Assembly (NCBI GenBank): GCA_951394045.1
Contig: OX595986.1
Location: 4,803,534 to 4,867,533 of the forward strand
DNA length: 64,000 bases
Origin: Nitzschia sp. DOCU1
Lineage: Eukaryota; Bacillariophyta; Bacillariophyceae; Bacillariales; Bacillariaceae
Reading direction: 5' to 3'
This document shows positions 32,736 through 44,079 of this stretch, piece after piece; positions within the stretch are counted from its first letter, which is position 1, and the number at the start of each line of letters is the position of its first letter. Both the position numbers and the translations under genes were made by a program. The notes beneath the pieces were generated by a model that worked only from the letters and a program-made list of their open reading frames with translations, did no database searches and had not been told where the DNA came from.

Positions 32736-33629
32736 ATGACCATGGTATCAACATACGGTAGACTCCCATCAAAGATAGAAGACAGCACTTCATCTCTAGA
32801 GCCCACAATGCGAAACAATTTGGCACACCACGCTAGCGGCAGGTCAAAGCTTCGTAGATCGCAGCAGCATGCACGTCTTGCCGTGACAGTCAATGCGTCT
32901 TGGAGCGTAGCAGAGCAAAGGACAAACTTTACTGTAAGCCAGAGCGATGCTGCTGGTGCCCCCTTCTTGCAATCCTCGCTGCCTCCTGGCCTCCTACCAG
33001 GAGACGGGCGTATGTTGCTCCAGGCACGAACATTAAAGAACTCTCGAATATCGTCTCAGTCACTCAAGAATCTGCTATTAAGCGACATCATGATGAAAAC
33101 AAAACAATCTAATGCACAGCGGCTTCGAGGAGGTTGTATTCGACCACGAGAAACGCATATCATCGGTGGCAAATCGGCCGACGACGACGTTCCAGCAGGA
33201 GCCAAAATGCAGGGTTGCCATCGAGGTTTATTTTTGCAAGATGATGAATCAGTGCTTCGCCTAAGACATGACGACTCCTTAAGTTCTTCTTCTACAGCGA
33301 TTGGATCAACTAGCGCTACGTCAGCGTCAACTTTGGGGCTTTCGTCTAATCCACCTCCTCTTCACTGGGAGAACAACTTTCCAGCATCAACTAAGGGCCA
33401 AGACAAGCCAGGAAACCAAGCTCTGACGCGAGTACACCCCCGCCAAAAATCCAACAGGAGGAGACACAGTAATAACCTCCTCGTACTGTCGGGTGCCTTG
33501 TTCAAAACGGATCCTGACGACGACGGTAGTAGCAAAGAGTTTGACGATCTACGTTTTGCAAATAACATGAATGAATCGAATCGACTTGGGTGGTGTTCTC
33601 TGGGCGATCAGATGAGTCCCCACCAATAG
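32736..33629 (+). CDS. Hypothetical Ser/Arg-rich protein
   Basis: A 297-residue open frame from ATG at 32736. Composition is Ser-, Arg- and Leu-rich and likely disordered, with a basic block RQKSNRRRHSNN near residue 238. No domain, signal peptide or membrane segment seen. Its length supports coding, but function is unknown. Confidence 0.45.
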   Translation: MTMVSTYGRLPSKIEDSTSSLEPTMRNNLAHHASGRSKLRRSQQHARLAVTVNASWSVAEQRTNFTVSQSDAAGAPFLQSSLPPGLLPGDGRMLLQARTLKNSRISSQSLKNLLLSDIMMKTKQSNAQRLRGGCIRPRETHIIGGKSADDDVPAGAKMQGCHRGLFLQDDESVLRLRHDDSLSSSSTAIGSTSATSASTLGLSSNPPPLHWENNFPASTKGQDKPGNQALTRVHPRQKSNRRRHSNNLLVLSGALFKTDPDDDGSSKEFDDLRFANNMNESNRLGWCSLGDQMSPHQ

Positions 33630-33866
33630 ATAAACATTCATACTAGCTTTGGTAGTACTACTTCCAGCTGATTTCGACGCACTAGAAGAGTACCTGGTAC
33701 TAGAGTTGATGAGTGTCGGTCTAGCAAGTTCATTACATGGTGTGGGTGAACGTTTGGATTCGGGTCTACGTTGATAACATAAACGTCAGAAGTCAAGTTT
33801 CATGGATCTAGTTTACACGGTAATAATGAATGGGAATCTACTGAAGCATGCACGAGGCTGACATCT

Positions 33867-35631
33867 TTACGCCATTCCTGGCTCAGAGGAAGACTCGGTG
33901 TATTCGTCGTGCTGTTCCCTGGCCTGTTGTTCGTTCAAGGCTTTCAATTCGGAAACTTGTTCGCTGAGGCCCCGTTCGAAAACAGACTTTTGTTCTTCTG
34001 TCGTGGCACATTTGATTTGGTTTCGAAGGAACTTGATGTTAGTCAAAATCTCCGCGCGATGCTCTGAGAAGCTCTTGCCGGTAGAATCAAAATTGGTGAT
34101 GTTCCACTCGACTGGAGCCCTGTTGGCACCAGGGGCGAAGTTAAGAACATTGGTTCCCAAATGGGGTTCAGCAACGTCATCGCCCTTCTCAGAGGACAAG
34201 TCGGCTTTGTCCATGGCGGCACGTTCTTCAGGGGTGCCAATGTAAACTTCATCAAGCTGGAATCCAGCAACCTTCTTGTGGACAATACCCAAGAACCAGG
34301 CACCGGAGCAGATGCCAGTCCACTCCAAGAACAAGCACCATCGGAGAAGAACATAAACCAACGGATTCGACAAGAACTCAAGAGGGAACACGATGGCAAC
34401 CAATTGCCACGAGATCGATCCGAGGATGGTGGTGATAATGGCACCCAAGAAACCCATGTTGAAAAACTTTTGGATGGAATCGGAGACGCCGAAGATGTTC
34501 TCGTCGACACCAATCTCAACGTTCAAGGTAGTGACACGGGCAATCACGAAGAAGCAAAGAGTGACACACATTTGACGTCCAACCATGAATCCAGGAAGGT
34601 TGCGTCCTTCTCCGCGGAACAAGCACTCGCAAGTCCTCATGGCCATGGGATGAGCTCCGCGCTCGCTCTTGGGAAGCTTGGAAACGGCAAAGAAGGCAAT
34701 TTGCATACCCTCCAACAAACCAACAACGGACATGAGCACGAAGAAAAGAATGACGGAAACACCGTTGGGGACACCAGCCCACATGGTCGTTTGTCCTTGG
34801 AACAGAGCCGCCAATGTGACTGCAAGGGCGAAACCGAGGATGGCAACGGACCAGACGCATCGTCCCCAGAAGAAGAGGGCCTGCATGGGGCTGCGAGGGG
34901 CTTCGTGGGTGATAATGGCTTTTCCGCCTACCCAGTAGAAGAAGTATTGGATAAGGTACGAAGTGTGCATGACACCGGTCGCCTCGATGATCAGTGTCAT
35001 GTAGAGGGTAAAAGTCATGAAGTGGGTGTTGATGTAATCAAGCATGCAGTGCGAAGCGTTGGTCTGTTGCGAAAATATAAAATGGTAATGGTGAGATCAT
35101 CGAAAGAAAAATAAAAACGAATCAACAATCAATCGACATCGTCGTCGTGTAGCTTACCTGAGCCGTGAGTTGTCCGACAGTGACGACGGTCAAAACCATG
35201 GCAATACCAGATCCAAGGAAGATGTTCTCGATCCAGCTGGGGAAGTTGAACACTTCAGCACCGGAAAGGGGAGCACCGCACATGTTGATAGTAAAGTTGA
35301 TGAAGATGACCATGAACTGACGTCCCATGAGGTATCGGTCCAAGTTGTCTCCCTTGAACCCGAGAGAGGCGATCTGGTAGGTGATGGGGTGAGATTCCTT
35401 GTAGAGCTCCTTGTTAACTGGAGGCAGACCGACCATGGAGCACTGTCCACCCTCAACCATCGTCATCCAGGTGATACCAGCCCACATGACCACGACCGCA
35501 AGGGCGGGGTGCACGTCGGCGGAGAGCTTGGTGTTCCCCTCGAATTGCAAGGCAGTGACAATGATGATGGAGAAGATGACCAGGAACATGGAGTAACCCA
35601 TCTTCACGTAATCGAAAGTGGTGAACTGCAT
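33867..35631 (-). CDS. Silicic acid transporter (SIT-C)
   Basis: Exon 1 is 35158-35631 and exon 2 is 33867-35063, giving 556 residues. EGGQ, GRQ, CMLD, EGMQ and GRQ sit at the same positions as in SIT-B. Exon 1 protein is identical to SIT-D over 158 residues, and the membrane core of exon 2 differs from SIT-D at only a handful of residues. After LGTNVLNF the two diverge sharply: the SIT-C tail (SFSEHRAEILTNIKFLRNQ ...) is its own type and ends SSSEPGMA. The tail is still charged and heptad-like. Same role as SIT-B. Confidence 0.95.
35064..35157 (-). other. SIT-C intron
   Basis: A 94-bp GT-AG intron at the same phase-0 position as in SIT-B and SIT-D. After GTAAGCT it shows no resemblance to the other two. 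Confidence 0.92.
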
Positions 35632-36346
35632 CTTGTTGAAATGATTTTAGATCTCGCAGATCTTTTATCCTTGCGTTCTTGGATTTGATGCCAGATCAAA
35701 ATTGTGAGAAAAATGAAGAACGATGAGGATATGATGGATTGATGAGGCAAGTCGTCGCTTATGTTGCACCGGCAGTCGTTGATATGATATATTCATATAC
35801 AGACTTGCAGCATTGCATTGATCGTGGGAAACTTTTATTTACGACGAGACAACTCGCAACCCCCTGCGGACTGTGAAAATTAGCATCCTTTCGCCGATCA
35901 TGATCCAATTACTTACGAATTTCCGAGTTCCCGGGATCCGTGCTTTGCGTAATAAGCATGACCGCTTGCACTTTTGACGTTATGTATTGCATACCTCCGA
36001 TGATATGCCCTTGATAATTGACCGTAGTGTTGAGGATACGTACTAAACAGATGATAGCCACCACCGCGAGAGACCGTATGGTGTGCCACGTGGAAGTCGG
36101 GAAGCTACGTGTAGACCCTTTTAAAGTAGTAACTCATTGCTGCATCGAAGCTGTTACAATCTACCGAAGGAATTTAAATAGTAATGTTGCGCTAGTTCAT
36201 TGTATTTACATGGAAGAGCTCAAGCTAGCTAGTAGTAGTATTACCAGGGAATAGAATCGATGATATGTTGGATACCAATGACCTCCACGAGACCCCGGCG
36301 AGTCTTTCTGGCTCATCCTGAAGTGATTCGACGGCTCTAGCGAGGA
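35632..36346. other. SIT-C promoter and intergenic region
   Basis: Holds the SIT-C upstream region. AGATCT occurs twice (35649-35654 and 35658-35663) and AAATTGTGAG lies within 35697-35708. No ORF supported. Confidence 0.6.
35697..35708 (-). promoter_or_regulatory. CTCACAATTTTG element upstream of SIT-C
   Basis: It lies 66-77 bases upstream of the ATG. The same 12 bases occur upstream of SIT-D, and the core CTCACAATTT also upstream of the secreted-peptide gene at 47.5 kb. It could be an initiator-like core promoter element. Confidence 0.45.
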
Positions 36347-37760
36347 TCAAGGTAATAACGACGAAAAATGTGGACGATACGTTTGGTCTTCGACCAGTAA
36401 CAGTCCACCAAAACGGTTGTCATCTGCTAATGCCTGCAACAATGGATCATCCCGTACAAGACGATTGGCGGCGGGCCCAAACGAAAAGAGTTGTCGATGA
36501 ATCTTCATCATTGACTCAATCCACCAGCGAGACTTTTCTCTGTAGGCGCCATCCCTAGAATTGTTGGCAAGGAATGGCCCACCAACGCCTGTAAGGATTA
36601 GACGGCGAATATTTGTAGGTTCCGTTAGGATATCGAGGAAATCTTCGGTACTCGCTTGGCCTCGCGACACCGTCGTGATCTGTGGTAGATTGATAAGTTT
36701 CACATATTGAAGGTTTGACAATAACGCAATCGCTCGTAAGAGAGCGTTTGCTTGTGCCATCGATACATTCATGCAGTCCAATGTAAGACACTCCAGCAAC
36801 GAAGCATTCTGCAGCGACGGGAGCAGCAAGTCCAAGTCGAGGCAATGTCGTTGCTCATATCGTCGACCAGTGCCTCCGATATGCGTACGCAAGTACTTGA
36901 GCTTTCCCATATCAAGGAGAGCCATGAAAAAATGGGTATTATCTGGAGAAAAGGACAGCCGACTTCGATCCAAATCCAGTTTCTCAAAGTGCGCCCACTT
37001 TCCGATTGCTCCCAACAAGGTCGTTGCAGTGTCCATTGACGGAAAGAATAGAATCCAGTTTGTATCGTTGGTGAGCAGCGGGGCAACATTTCAGACCAAG
37101 ATCTTCAATTCTGCATCCTGGATTTGAAAGGAGTTGATGCAGAGCCTCGATTTTCTTTTTGGAAAGAGACAAAACATCGAGCTGGAGACTAGTTAATGAG
37201 TCTTGACCAGCCAACGAGAGAAGGATTTGATCCAAGCCTTGATCCCACGACAAGGTCTGAATCGATCGAAAGTCAGCGGCGCCATAACTCCACGTACGGA
37301 TCTGAAACGACTCGAGTCGGGCGTTGTTTTCGTTGTTGCTATTGCCCCTTAGATACGCACACACTCCCTCGAGGTGAGCTGTCCATTCCTCGTGGAGATA
37401 TGCAATACAAACAAGTTTCTTGGGAACGATTTGTCGCTCGTGTAGTTCAGTAATCCAAGATGGATCGCTCAGGACAATTTTCTCCATTTGAGCCGTAGGT
37501 AGAATTCGCAAAGCTGCTTCCACTATTTCTTGCGCGGCGTTTTGTTGACGACGCACCCCACACAGTTCCAACGATATGTGTCGTCCCGTTTTCTTGATGG
37601 ATTCAAATAGACCCTCAAATATCTGAAGCTCCTGACTGTTAATCTCCAACGAATCATCGTCTGCAAACGCCAGAGTCACTGGGCCGACAAGGAAGCGACT
37701 CCCTTGTCGAATCCGATCGAGCCATTCTTCCCTTTCGTCGTGGTGCAATGAGATCCTCAT
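36347..37760 (-). pseudogene. Leucine-rich-repeat-like protein gene with one frameshift
   Basis: From ATG at 37760 the frame encodes LRR-like text (SLTSLQLDVLSLSKKKIEALHQLL, CRIEDLGLKCCP) and then loses character. The neighbouring frame picks up the same texture (AHFEKLDLDRS, LLECLTLDCMNVSMAQANALL, NIRRLILTGV) to a stop at 36347. The switch maps to a run of four C on the coding strand (37080-37083). One extra base there explains the break. Total about 470 residues. This could be a real frameshift, an assembly error or, less likely, a tiny intron. A related intact gene lies at 50122-51417. Confidence 0.65.
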
Positions 37761-39043
37761 GACACCATGCTGTCGGATAGCTATTCGCTTCTGCTACTTG
37801 GTAAATGCCATATGAAACGAAGAAGAGAATGACCGGACGCCATGAGATGAAGTGTAATCGAAGTGGGGAGAGACGAGAGAGGCGCGGGGGAGAAATTTTG
37901 GCATACCCCCCACGTAGCTAGCTCAAATTTTATGAAGAAAAAAGGGGGAAAAAGAAGGAAAAGAATTCGAAACCAAATGACCGCCTTTAAACGAGCATAA
38001 TTACTACCAAACAATGTATTTTAACGACCAATTTAGCAAGGCAAAAAATGGCGTGCCAGCGTGCGCGCATTCATGCCATTTTGGCCTGCTGCTGTACAGT
38101 ATGAGTGCGGATCTTTCGGCCACAAAAACACAATGACGGCGTCGACGATTGCAAGTGCTGTAGTAAGTATTTCTTACCCCCGTTTATTGCAATCGATCAA
38201 CAACGTATCGAAGCCTATTCGAGCCGCTTCTCTGGTTATTAAAGCTCGTTTTGGCGGAGAATGGTTCTAATTTCACGAGGCAAAGATTTGATGAAAATTC
38301 CTCGTCGACCGACGAGGTTGTTGACGCGGTTATAGCTCGTTAGAGGACGATTCAGAAGGAACAAACCAGGTAAGTTGTCGTTCGTGTCATTATAGAGACG
38401 TCTATTGTTTTGGATCTTTTGTAAAGAACTCATTCATGACGCTAACGCCGCCTTAATTTTTATTGCATCTTTGCCTCTACTTTCGCCGTGGAGTCTAGCT
38501 AGTCGTCCCGTGCCGCGCGGAGGCGCGCGGCGCCGTCGTCGTCGGCAAAAGATTTTGCAATCGGCGTCGATACCTCACTTTGCAACTACCAATAGTGGCA
38601 GCAACACTCTGTCACCTACGACCACAATAGCATGTATAATGCCAGTTTGAGAGCAACAGCTGCCACTAGCTATGTAGCACTGCTCTCAAGCTCGCTACCT
38701 GAGTCTGCACCCGCAACAATGGCTCCAAGTGCTCTGGGTTTCATTCTGCGGCTGATAGATTGTGGATTGTCGTAAAAGTGTTTTGCACTTTGTGGATGTC
38801 AGCATGTTTGCTTCGACAAGTACTACCTTTGGGATAGGCAATCAGCAGACACTTCATATAGAGTATGACGATGTCAATATGATATGGTCTATAATTTGTG
38901 ATCCTACTCTTTATGATACATAAATTGCATTCTGTTCACCATCAATGAAAATCAATGGAGGAAACACCGGCGAGTTCGACCTTTCACATTTAAAGGTCAC
39001 ACAAACACATCTTGCCGGGCTTACGAGGAACGATACATCATGC
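37761..39043. other. Intergenic region
   Basis: No supported gene. It contains an imperfect inverted repeat (38045-38055 with 38072-38082), a perfect 8-bp inverted repeat CCTCGTCG/CGACGAGG at 38300-38317, and a GC-rich patch near 38510-38550. Confidence 0.5.
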
Positions 39044-40782
39044 TTAGACATCGATGGCGTCGTCTTCGTCCACAGGTTGTCCTTCCTTCTTCTGTTCTTC
39101 GTTCAACTCCTTCAGAAGCTTGGTTTCGCAGGCAAGAGCACTCTCAAAGGCATCCTTCTCGTCCTTGGACTCGCAATTGTCAATAAGTCCACGAAGTTCC
39201 TTGATGTTGCTGAGGATCTCGGCACGACGCTCAGTGAACGACTTGAAGACGTGGAACTTTTGGCTCTTCCATGCGTCGGGGATGGTCTTGGCTCCAGGGG
39301 GGAAGTTAAGAACGTTGGTTCCCAAATGGGGTTCAGCAACGTCATCGCCCTTCTCGGACGACAAGTCGGCCTTGTTCATGGCGGCACGCTCTTCGGGGGT
39401 GCCAATGTAAACTTCATCAAGCTGGAATCCAGCAACCTTCTTGTGGACAATACCCAAGAACCAGGCACCGGAGCAGATACCAGTCCACTCCAAGAACAAG
39501 CACCATCGGAGAAGAACATAAACCAACGGGTTCGACAAGAACTCAAGAGGGAACACGATGGCAACCAATTGCCACGAGATGGATCCGAGGATGGTGGTGA
39601 TAATGGCACCCAAGAAACCCATGTTGAAAAACTTTTGGATGGAATCGGAGACGCCGAAGATGTTCTCGTCGACACCAATCTCAACGTTCAAGGTAGTGAC
39701 ACGGGCAATCACGAAGAAGCAAAGAGTAACACACATTTGACGTCCAACCATGAATCCAGGAAGGTTGCGTCCTTCTCCGCGGAACAAGCACTCGCAAGTC
39801 CTCATGGCCATGGGGTGAGATCCGCGCTCGCTGCGAGGAAGCTTGGCGACGGCGAAGAAGGCGATTTGCATACCCTCCAACAAACCGACAACGGACATGA
39901 GCACAAAGAAAAGAATGACGGAAACACCGTTGGGAACACCGGCCCACATGGTTGTTTGTCCTTGGAAGAGAGCCGCCAATGTGACTGCAAGGGCGAAACC
40001 GAGGATGGCAACGGACCAGACGCATCGTCCCCAGAAGAAGAGGGCCTGCAGGGGGCTGCGAGGGGCTTCGTGGGTGATAATGGCTTTTCCGCCTACCCAG
40101 TAGAAGAAGTATTGGATAAGGTACGAAGTGTGCATAACACCGGTCGCCTCGATGATCAGTGTCATATAGAGGGTAAAAGTCATGAAATGGGTGTTGATGT
40201 AATCAAGCATGCAGTGCGAGGCGTTGGTCTGTCGAAAGAACATAAAGTTAGCGAGCGCTTTGAAAGAAAGACGAAAAGGACGCAATCAGCCGAAAAAGTC
40301 GAGCTTACCTGAGCCGTGAGTTGTCCGACAGTGACGACGGTCAAAACCATGGCAATACCTGATCCAAGGAAGATGTTCTCGATCCAGCTGGGGAAGTTGA
40401 ACACTTCGGCACCGGAAAGGGGAGCACCGCACATGTTGATAGTAAAGTTGATGAAGATGACCATGAACTGACGTCCCATGAGGTATCGGTCCAAGTTGTC
40501 TCCCTTGAACCCGAGAGAGGCGATCTGGTAGGTGATGGGGTGAGATTCCTTGTAGAGCTCCTTGTTAACTGGAGGCAGACCAACCATGGAGCACTGTCCA
40601 CCCTCAACCATCGTCATCCAGGTGATACCGGCCCACATGACCACGACCGCAAGGGCGGGGTGCACGTCGGCGGAAAGCTTGGTGTTCCCCTCGAATTGCA
40701 AGGCAGTGACAATGATGATGGAGAAGATAACCAGGAACATGGAGTAACCCATCTTCACGTAATCGAAAGTGGTGAACTGCAT
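39044..40782 (-). CDS. Silicic acid transporter (SIT-D)
   Basis: Exon 1 is 40309-40782 and exon 2 is 39044-40228, giving 552 residues. All SIT signatures are intact (EGGQ, GRQ, CMLD, EGMQ, GRQ). The membrane core is that of SIT-C. The cytosolic tail is instead SIT-B-like (SFTERRAEILSNIKELR ... ALACETKLLKELNEEQ), and the intron is SIT-B-like. It is therefore a mosaic gene with an intact frame. Same role as the other SITs; different tail and promoter may mean different regulation. Confidence 0.95.
40229..40308 (-). other. SIT-D intron, almost identical to the SIT-B intron
   Basis: An 80-bp GT-AG intron, 77 of 80 bases the same as in SIT-B 35 kb away, with no length difference. Confidence 0.93.
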
Positions 40783-40854
40783 GTTGGATGTTTAGTTTTG
40801 CAACTTCTTGCTTTTCCTGGAAGTATGGAGCTAGCTTGCAAGTGGTTTCAAAAC

Positions 40855-40866
40855 CAAAATTGTGAG
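40855..40866 (-). promoter_or_regulatory. CTCACAATTTTG element upstream of SIT-D
   Basis: 73-84 bases upstream of the ATG and identical over 12 bases to the element upstream of SIT-C, although the surrounding promoters are otherwise different. Confidence 0.45.
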
Positions 40867-40900
40867 CGTCGAAAGATGGTGCTAGCTAGAAGTGTTTGCG

Positions 40901-40913
40901 AAATCAAAGATCT
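40901..40913 (-). promoter_or_regulatory. AGATCTTTGATTT element upstream of SIT-D
   Basis: This 13-mer also occurs, in the same orientation relative to the gene, upstream of the secreted-peptide gene (47956-47968). Flanking TTTGC is shared with a one-base gap. Confidence 0.4.
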
Positions 40914-42281
40914 GCCGTTTTAATTTGCAAAAGGATCCAAGAACCGATGTTCATGTCGGATGCTTGGCACGCTACCGTCTTTTCGCGCCAGATTTGTATA
41001 TTCGATATATTTATCTTTGTATATTTTCTTCTTCCAATTACTTAGAGGGCACCTGTCGTGCGAACACGCATTTGCTTGCCGATGGACGTTAAAGAGGGCG
41101 TTAAGTTGGACGACGGACAAGTGGACATCAAAATCAATATCCAATTTCCAGGGATGAAAAACTATCAGTGTTGAAGTCGAAGTCTTCTCCAACATCAACA
41201 ACCTCATTATTAGTGCCTGGCGAAGAAGGCGATGTTTATTTCGTACGCTTTATAAATGTTACAATCGTGATCGGCGACCGCTTGACTACCTTCGGTTGCC
41301 GTTGCAAGATTCTCCTTGTACCTCAGTTAGTAGACGAAGTTCTCAATTTGTTTCATCTGCCAGCGTACACTTCGGCCGAATCTGGTAGATCGCCGCTCTC
41401 CAAACGGACTATCGTACAATACATAAATGCCATCGAGGACGAAGGCGTCGGCGTTGCACCGAATGAATAATCTTCATTTGACTACGATAGTTGAACCCAA
41501 TGACTGACTGAACGGAAACCATTTATGTTTTGTGGGATACGAAATTTGGAACGTTGCTGTGATGTGGCGATAATCGCTAAACCCATACTATTTTGTCCTG
41601 TTGTACCCCACCAACGTATTCATAGGAGACGGTCGTTTGTCGGCACAAAGAAGAAACAAGCATGATACCTGGCCGCTGTATACCCGGCAGCTATGAGGTA
41701 GATTTGCTTACTACCGGTAGTGCTGAGCCTGACTGAGTTGGATCGTTGCCATTACCTACCGCGTACTGCCGGCGTGGCATGACGCGGAACTATTACTAAG
41801 AATAGCTCTCTCTGGTGTAGTACTACTACTAGCACGAGTAACGAAGAGTGGCTGCTAGTATTGGCTACGTAGCAGTACAGTATGCTTCTTGAGGATCTAC
41901 TAGAAGGCTCCGTGTATTGTTTGAAGGTCTCTCTGCTGGTGTTCCGCTTCCAAAACTAGAAACTAACATCTGAATCGACTACCGATAGTCCACGCGATTT
42001 GAACCGGACGAAGGCCGGACGGTACGGGATCTCTCCGACACGTTCGACCATCTTTACTAGGGTATCCTTATGAATACACTACATACATACGACAATAATG
42101 AGAACATGAAAACGGGGGGGTCGACCCATCCATCCCGAGCGCCTCCTTCGCTCTCGTCCTTCGGCAAAGCAGCTCCAAGACATGGTGACGCCGGTTCATC
42201 CGTTAAAAAAGTCATTAAATGGTACAGGTGACCCATAGTTCTTTCTTTTAGATCGATTTACTCTTTGCTTGCCGATTGACA

Positions 42282-43763
42282 ATGGTATTTTCAATACAGT
42301 GTTGCAAGAAAGAGGCGGGACGAGAGGACGAAGTCGACATATCGGGCTTTTCTCCCGGTAATCCTCGTCCTCCGCCCGAACTTAACGGCAGCAATCTAGC
42401 CGATTCCCTGAATCGGTTGTCCGTTCAAGAGCGAGAATTGTTATACGAAGAAATCCATGGCGTTGTCGGTGATATCGAAGAAACCCCAGAAATGGTGGAG
42501 TCGAAGTTGCAAGCCATGAGACTGGAACTCGACAAGGTTCCCAGGCGCAAACGCAAAGCCTTTGATATTGCGTGCTATCTCCAACCCTCCCTCGTCCATG
42601 ATGACAACCTCCATCTGCTCTTTTTAAGAGCAGAGCGATTCGATCCCGTCAAGGCAGCCAGCAAAATGGTGCGTCATTTTGAGCACAAGCGGCTTCTGTT
42701 TGGAGACGAGAAATTGGCGAAACCGAAGATCACACTGGAAGATTTGACCCCAGCAGACATGGCTATTATGCGTACAGGTGCTATTCAATTTCTTCCAGTC
42801 CATCATACTGGAATTCAAGCCATTTACAGTAACGTACAAGCATTTGCACAGGCCTCCCAGGATTGGATGGCGTTGACAAGGTATGCGTGGTATGTCGTAA
42901 TGGCGGCTATGGAAGATGTGCAAATACAGAAACAGGGCATCGTGGACATAACCAATGCTAGTGGCGAATACTCGTATGGAGACATTTGGAAATATGTATC
43001 CAAGGCGTCGGCAATTATTTTTGATTTACCCTATCGGACACGATCTATGCAGTACTTGTGCTCGGGTTCCGGAAACAATGCTCTGATGCGAATGATGGGA
43101 TTCATCCATGATTTGTCGCCTCACCATCTGCAAATCCGAGAACGATATCATTTTGGATCTGACTTGGAGATACAATATGCTCTAATGTCGTATGGTATTC
43201 ACTTGCCCAGTACTTGTTTCATGCCACTGGGACAAGGTATCTACTCCAGGGAACACATCGAAGCCTACATTGCGGATCGACGACAAAAAGAAGCAAAGGC
43301 TAGAATGAACGAGCGCCCTCTGGAAGTAATTGGCGGCAACAACAACATTCTATATCCTAGTCCTCAAGATGTGTTAATGGGCAAAGCCCGCCCGCTAATA
43401 CAATGGCCCGGTAACCAGCGATTGGCAGAACTCGTAGAAGCTCAAGCCAACATCTACGGCAAAATGACAGATAAGATGGAAAAGACGTTCTTGACGATTC
43501 AAGTTCTCCAAAAGTTGAGAGACGAAGAAGGGTCTCGGTTTATTCAACGAACAGCGGATGGATGGGAAATGGTTGACGAGGCTTTGGTGCGGGAGAAAAT
43601 CAGTCATGCGTTTCGAACGGCTGTACGAGAGGAACGGCAACAAGGCAAACGAAATACCAGCGGCGACAACGACAACAACAACAAGTCGTCACGTGAACAA
43701 TATTTGGATGATTCGGTCGGTTCCGAGGCTAAGCGTTTACGCGCTAGTCCGCTCTACGAGTAG
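42282..43763 (+). CDS. CRAL-TRIO-like protein fused to a DUF6824 domain
   Basis: 493 residues from ATG at 42282; an earlier non-ATG start is ignored. Residues about 90-320 look like a CRAL-TRIO N and lipid-binding region (LHLLFLRAERFDPVKAASKMVRHFEHK ... GIVDITNASGEYSY). Residues about 360-450 match the diatom DUF6824 pattern (PSPQDVLMGKARPLIQWPGNQRLAELV ... RFIQRTADGWEMVDE), also seen next to DNA-binding domains in diatoms. The N-terminus MVFSIQCC could be lipidated. The tail is Asn-rich and charged. It probably links lipid binding to regulation, but this is inferred. Confidence 0.82.
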   Translation: MVFSIQCCKKEAGREDEVDISGFSPGNPRPPPELNGSNLADSLNRLSVQERELLYEEIHGVVGDIEETPEMVESKLQAMRLELDKVPRRKRKAFDIACYLQPSLVHDDNLHLLFLRAERFDPVKAASKMVRHFEHKRLLFGDEKLAKPKITLEDLTPADMAIMRTGAIQFLPVHHTGIQAIYSNVQAFAQASQDWMALTRYAWYVVMAAMEDVQIQKQGIVDITNASGEYSYGDIWKYVSKASAIIFDLPYRTRSMQYLCSGSGNNALMRMMGFIHDLSPHHLQIRERYHFGSDLEIQYALMSYGIHLPSTCFMPLGQGIYSREHIEAYIADRRQKEAKARMNERPLEVIGGNNNILYPSPQDVLMGKARPLIQWPGNQRLAELVEAQANIYGKMTDKMEKTFLTIQVLQKLRDEEGSRFIQRTADGWEMVDEALVREKISHAFRTAVREERQQGKRNTSGDNDNNNKSSREQYLDDSVGSEAKRLRASPLYE

Positions 43764-44079
43764 AACAGGTTGACTGATAATTGACCCCACATAATAGAGT
43801 GTTATTGTAGTCGGGCATTGACACCTGTATTCTCAAAAAATTGCCTATATGAAGTGGGTTAGGTCAAACTGTCGTGTCTCAGACCGACTTGAAGACTTAC
43901 TCTTCCAACACGATCACAATGTAGCATACTTATCAGGTGCTGTCGATGGTCTACCGGTAGACACGGCAACGAGAAGAAAAATCCAGCGCAAATCACTGGG
44001 AATCGACGGCTCCCCCAGAGATTTCCACCTCCTTAGTTCAAATAAGTAGCTAGGTAACTTTAATATTTCTCGTTGATTT
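43764..44079. other. Convergent intergenic region
   Basis: 3' flanks of both neighbours. It contains CTACCGGTAG at 43951-43960; nothing else. Confidence 0.5.

Larger units (their letters stand above)
40783..42281. other. SIT-D promoter and intergenic region
   Basis: SIT-D upstream elements lie at 40855-40913. CTACCGGTAG is at 41711-41720. A 100-codon plus frame ending at 41470 starts without ATG and is not called. Confidence 0.55.

Noticed and set aside
41168..41470. 100-codon plus frame
   Set aside because: No ATG start and overlapped by an equally long minus frame; composition does not favour either.
41980..42020. tRNA-like TTCAAAT loop on the minus strand
   Set aside because: The flanking bases do not form a T stem and no acceptor, D or anticodon arm could be placed.
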